A stretch of 38,348 nt of DNA, from contig JAPOXK010000009.1 of assembly GCA_026707145.1 (NCBI GenBank), positions 1 through 38,348 on the forward strand, given 5' to 3'. Below the pieces are notes generated by a model. It saw only the letters and a program-made list of their open reading frames with translations. It was not told where the DNA came from and ran no database searches. This DNA comes from Chloroflexota bacterium. GTDB lineage: Bacteria > Chloroflexota > Dehalococcoidia > Bin125. Both the position numbers and the translations under genes were made by a program. The stretch's first letter is position 1. Each line of letters begins with the position of its first letter. Below are positions 36,511-38,348 of the stretch, one piece after another.

Positions 36511-37602
36511 ATGAGCAGCTATCGCATCGCGCTGCTGCCGGGCGACGGCATCGGCCCCGAGGTCACCGCCGAGGCGGTCAAGATCCTTGGCGTCGTCGGC
36601 CGCAAGTTCGGCCACGACTTCACCTACAGCGAAGCGACCGTCGGCGGCGCCGCCATCGACGCCTACGGCGCCGCGCTCCGGCCCCAGGACCTGGCCATGT
36701 GCAAGCGGCAGCACGCCGTTCTCTTCGGCGCCGTCGGCGGACCCCAGTGGGACGACCCCCGCGCCAAGGTCCGCCCCGAGCAAGCGATCCTCGGCCTGCG
36801 CAAGGGCCTGCGCCTCTTCGCCAACATCCGCCCCGTCAAGATGTTCGGCTTCCTCGCCGGCAACACCACGCTCAAGCGCGCCGTCGTCAAGGATGTCGAC
36901 ATGATCATCCTGCGCGAGCTCACCGGCGGCATCTACTTCGGCAAGCCGCAGCGGCGCTGGGCCGACTCTCGCGGCCGCAAGGCCGTGGACACGCTCCGCT
37001 ACTCCGAGCAGGAGATCGCGCGCATCGTCCGCCTCGCCTTCGAGCTGGCGCGCGGCCGCCGCAAGCACGTCACCTCCGTCGATAAAGCCAACGTCCTCGA
37101 CAGCTCCCGGCTCTGGCGCGAAGTCGCGACCGAGGTCGCGGCCGGCTACCCGGACGTCACCCTCCGCCATCTGCTCGTCGACGCCGCCGCCATGCACCTC
37201 ATCCGCCAGCCCGCCGAGTTCGACGTCGTCGTCACCGAGAACCTCTTCGGCGACATCCTCACGGACGAGGCCTCCATGCTCGGCGGCTCCATGGGCATGC
37301 TGCCCAGCGCCAGCCTCGGCCGCCGCCGCCGGGACGGCACCGGCCTCGGTCTCTACGAGCCCATTCACGGCACCGCGCCCGACATCGCCGGCTCCGGCAA
37401 GGCCAACCCGGCCGCCGCTATCCTCAGCGCCGCGCTGCTGCTGCGCCACTCCCTCGGCCTGGAAGAAGAGGCCGCCGCCGTCGAGCGCGCCGTGGAGAAA
37501 GTGTTGCGCGCCGGCCACCGCCCCCCGGACATCGCCCTGCCGGGCAAGCGCCCCCTCAAGACGCATCGCCTCGGCGACCGCATCGCCGCCGCGATTTATT
37601 AA
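36511..37602 (+). CDS. leuB: 3-isopropylmalate dehydrogenase
   Basis: A 363-aa NAD-dependent beta-decarboxylating dehydrogenase that oxidises 3-isopropylmalate to 2-oxoisocaproate. [11 protein letters not shown] opens the fold, [12 protein letters not shown] holds the substrate-binding Arg/Tyr loop, [30 protein letters not shown] carries the catalytic Asp residues, and [19 protein letters not shown] binds NAD. GAGAGGACAG precedes the ATG. It is separated from leuCD by the minus-strand radical SAM gene and has its own promoter region. Confidence 0.97.
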   Translation: MSSYRIALLPGDGIGPEVTAEAVKILGVVGRKFGHDFTYSEATVGGAAIDAYGAALRPQDLAMCKRQHAVLFGAVGGPQWDDPRAKVRPEQAILGLRKGLRLFANIRPVKMFGFLAGNTTLKRAVVKDVDMIILRELTGGIYFGKPQRRWADSRGRKAVDTLRYSEQEIARIVRLAFELARGRRKHVTSVDKANVLDSSRLWREVATEVAAGYPDVTLRHLLVDAAAMHLIRQPAEFDVVVTENLFGDILTDEASMLGGSMGMLPSASLGRRRRDGTGLGLYEPIHGTAPDIAGSGKANPAAAILSAALLLRHSLGLEEEAAAVERAVEKVLRAGHRPPDIALPGKRPLKTHRLGDRIAAAIY

Positions 37603-37676
37603 CGGTAACGTCCCAGCCGCTACTCTCCGGGCTCCGCCGGCCAGGACGGCCAGAGCGAGGGCAATTCCCGTCCTCC

Positions 37677-38342
37677 TCACGGGGCGTTGGGGGGTTCGAA
37701 GAGGCTGCGGGCGAGTTCGATCAAGGCATCCAGGTTCTCGCCCCGGAAGTCGATGTGGCTCGTCCCGATCCGGTATCCCGCCTCCGTCGCCGGGTCGTAG
37801 ATCGTGAGATAGACGACATCAAAATCCCGATCGATGGGTAGGGCATAGTTTATCCGCGCGGGTCGCCCGGCGATCACGCGCGTCTCAGAGACGCTCGGAA
37901 TCACACTCGGGTCGGTAACGTGCGCCTCACGGGCGCCTCTTCGCCCCCACATGAAGCCGGCGAGGATTTCCACCACGCCGAATCCATCCCAGGGTTCCGG
38001 CGCCCAAGCGGCGCGGTAGCCATAGGGAAGATGATCCGAATCGGTCGCCGCGGACAAGAGAACCCAATGATCGGGCAGGGCGGGCTCGCGCCAGTAGGGG
38101 TAGGTACGCGCCACCACCGGATCCGTGGTGTAGCGATAGTTATCGCGGTTATGAGCGGGCGGATCGTGCCGCGTCCACGGCACCCGCTCCCCGGTCCAGT
38201 TCTCGGGCACGATCTGGAACGGGCCGTGCAGGATGGGCGCGGTGAGGCTGGGCCCGCCCAGATTGGGCAGATCGCCGAAGCCCACGCTCGCCCCGGTCCC
38301 CGCGGGGATCGTCCCGCTGCAGCCCGTGAAGGCGTAGGTCAT
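37677..38342 (-). CDS. Hypothetical protein, probably 5'-truncated by the window edge
   Basis: At least 221 aa. The ATG at 38342 has in-frame codons (GCC TGG) before it up to the window end, with no stop, so the true start may lie outside. The sequence is aromatic- and Asp-rich (ENWTGERVPWTRHDPPAHNRDNYRY..., YPYWREPALPDHW), with a beta-rich C-terminal half (VIAGRPARINYALPIDRDFDVVYLTIYD) ending in a helix (LDALIELARSLFE). This pattern suits an extracytoplasmic lipoprotein-like or secreted protein, but no family is recognised. Confidence 0.65.
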   Translation of the reverse strand: MTYAFTGCSGTIPAGTGASVGFGDLPNLGGPSLTAPILHGPFQIVPENWTGERVPWTRHDPPAHNRDNYRYTTDPVVARTYPYWREPALPDHWVLLSAATDSDHLPYGYRAAWAPEPWDGFGVVEILAGFMWGRRGAREAHVTDPSVIPSVSETRVIAGRPARINYALPIDRDFDVVYLTIYDPATEAGYRIGTSHIDFRGENLDALIELARSLFEPPNAP

Positions 38343-38348
38343 CCAGGC

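Overview
The window is a GC-rich (roughly two thirds G+C) bacterial chromosome segment. I recognise no transposase, integrase, phage gene or CRISPR array. The gene set suggests an uncultured member of the Chloroflexota (Dehalococcoidia or SAR202-like): repeated GWN-type secreted modules, an F420/LLM-type oxidoreductase, a tandem SnoaL protein, a two-subunit glycine decarboxylase, PlsY and a geranylgeranyl-reductase-like flavoprotein. The phylum call is inference. TGA is an ordinary stop codon here (katG, plsY, ilvB and gcvPA all end in it).

Left part (1-12.7 kb): catalase-peroxidase katG (-), an unknown membrane protein (+), a two-copy DUF4389 membrane protein (-), a nucleotide-sugar-epimerase-like SDR and a ferredoxin/metallo-beta-lactamase fusion (+), tRNA-Ser(GGA), a large secreted M1-like metallopeptidase with a dead duplicate of its catalytic module (-), an orphan beta-class DNA methyltransferase (-), and a divergent flavin reductase / acyl-CoA dehydrogenase pair.

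Middle part (12.7-22.4 kb): a LarA-type racemase, a basic microprotein, an OsmC-family gene interrupted by one in-frame TGA exactly where the peroxidatic cysteine belongs, a tandem SnoaL_4 protein, a small basic protein, and a compact minus-strand glycine-cleavage operon (MBL hydrolase, unknown 214-aa protein, gcvT, gcvH, gcvPA, gcvPB) with overlapping or nearly overlapping starts.

Right part (22.4-38.3 kb): a branched-chain amino-acid region on the plus strand: ilvE, plsY, a geranylgeranyl-reductase-like gene, an SDR, ilvB-ilvN-ilvC, leuA, then leuC-leuD with a Cys-rich microprotein, and leuB. Two minus-strand genes interrupt it: an LLM oxidoreductase, and an SPL-like radical SAM protein with a LexA-box-like palindrome in its promoter. 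Together these encode most of valine, isoleucine and leucine synthesis; ilvD is absent. A hypothetical gene runs to the right edge.

The most interesting signal is the OsmC gene. The TGA sits at the catalytic Cys position, the frame is open on both sides, and a perfect 7-bp hairpin with a G at loop position 2 begins its loop 19 nt after the TGA, as expected of a bacterial SECIS. This is a strong candidate selenoprotein. Secondary signals are structured leaders before ilvB and leuA, several apparently leaderless genes, and the SOS-like box.
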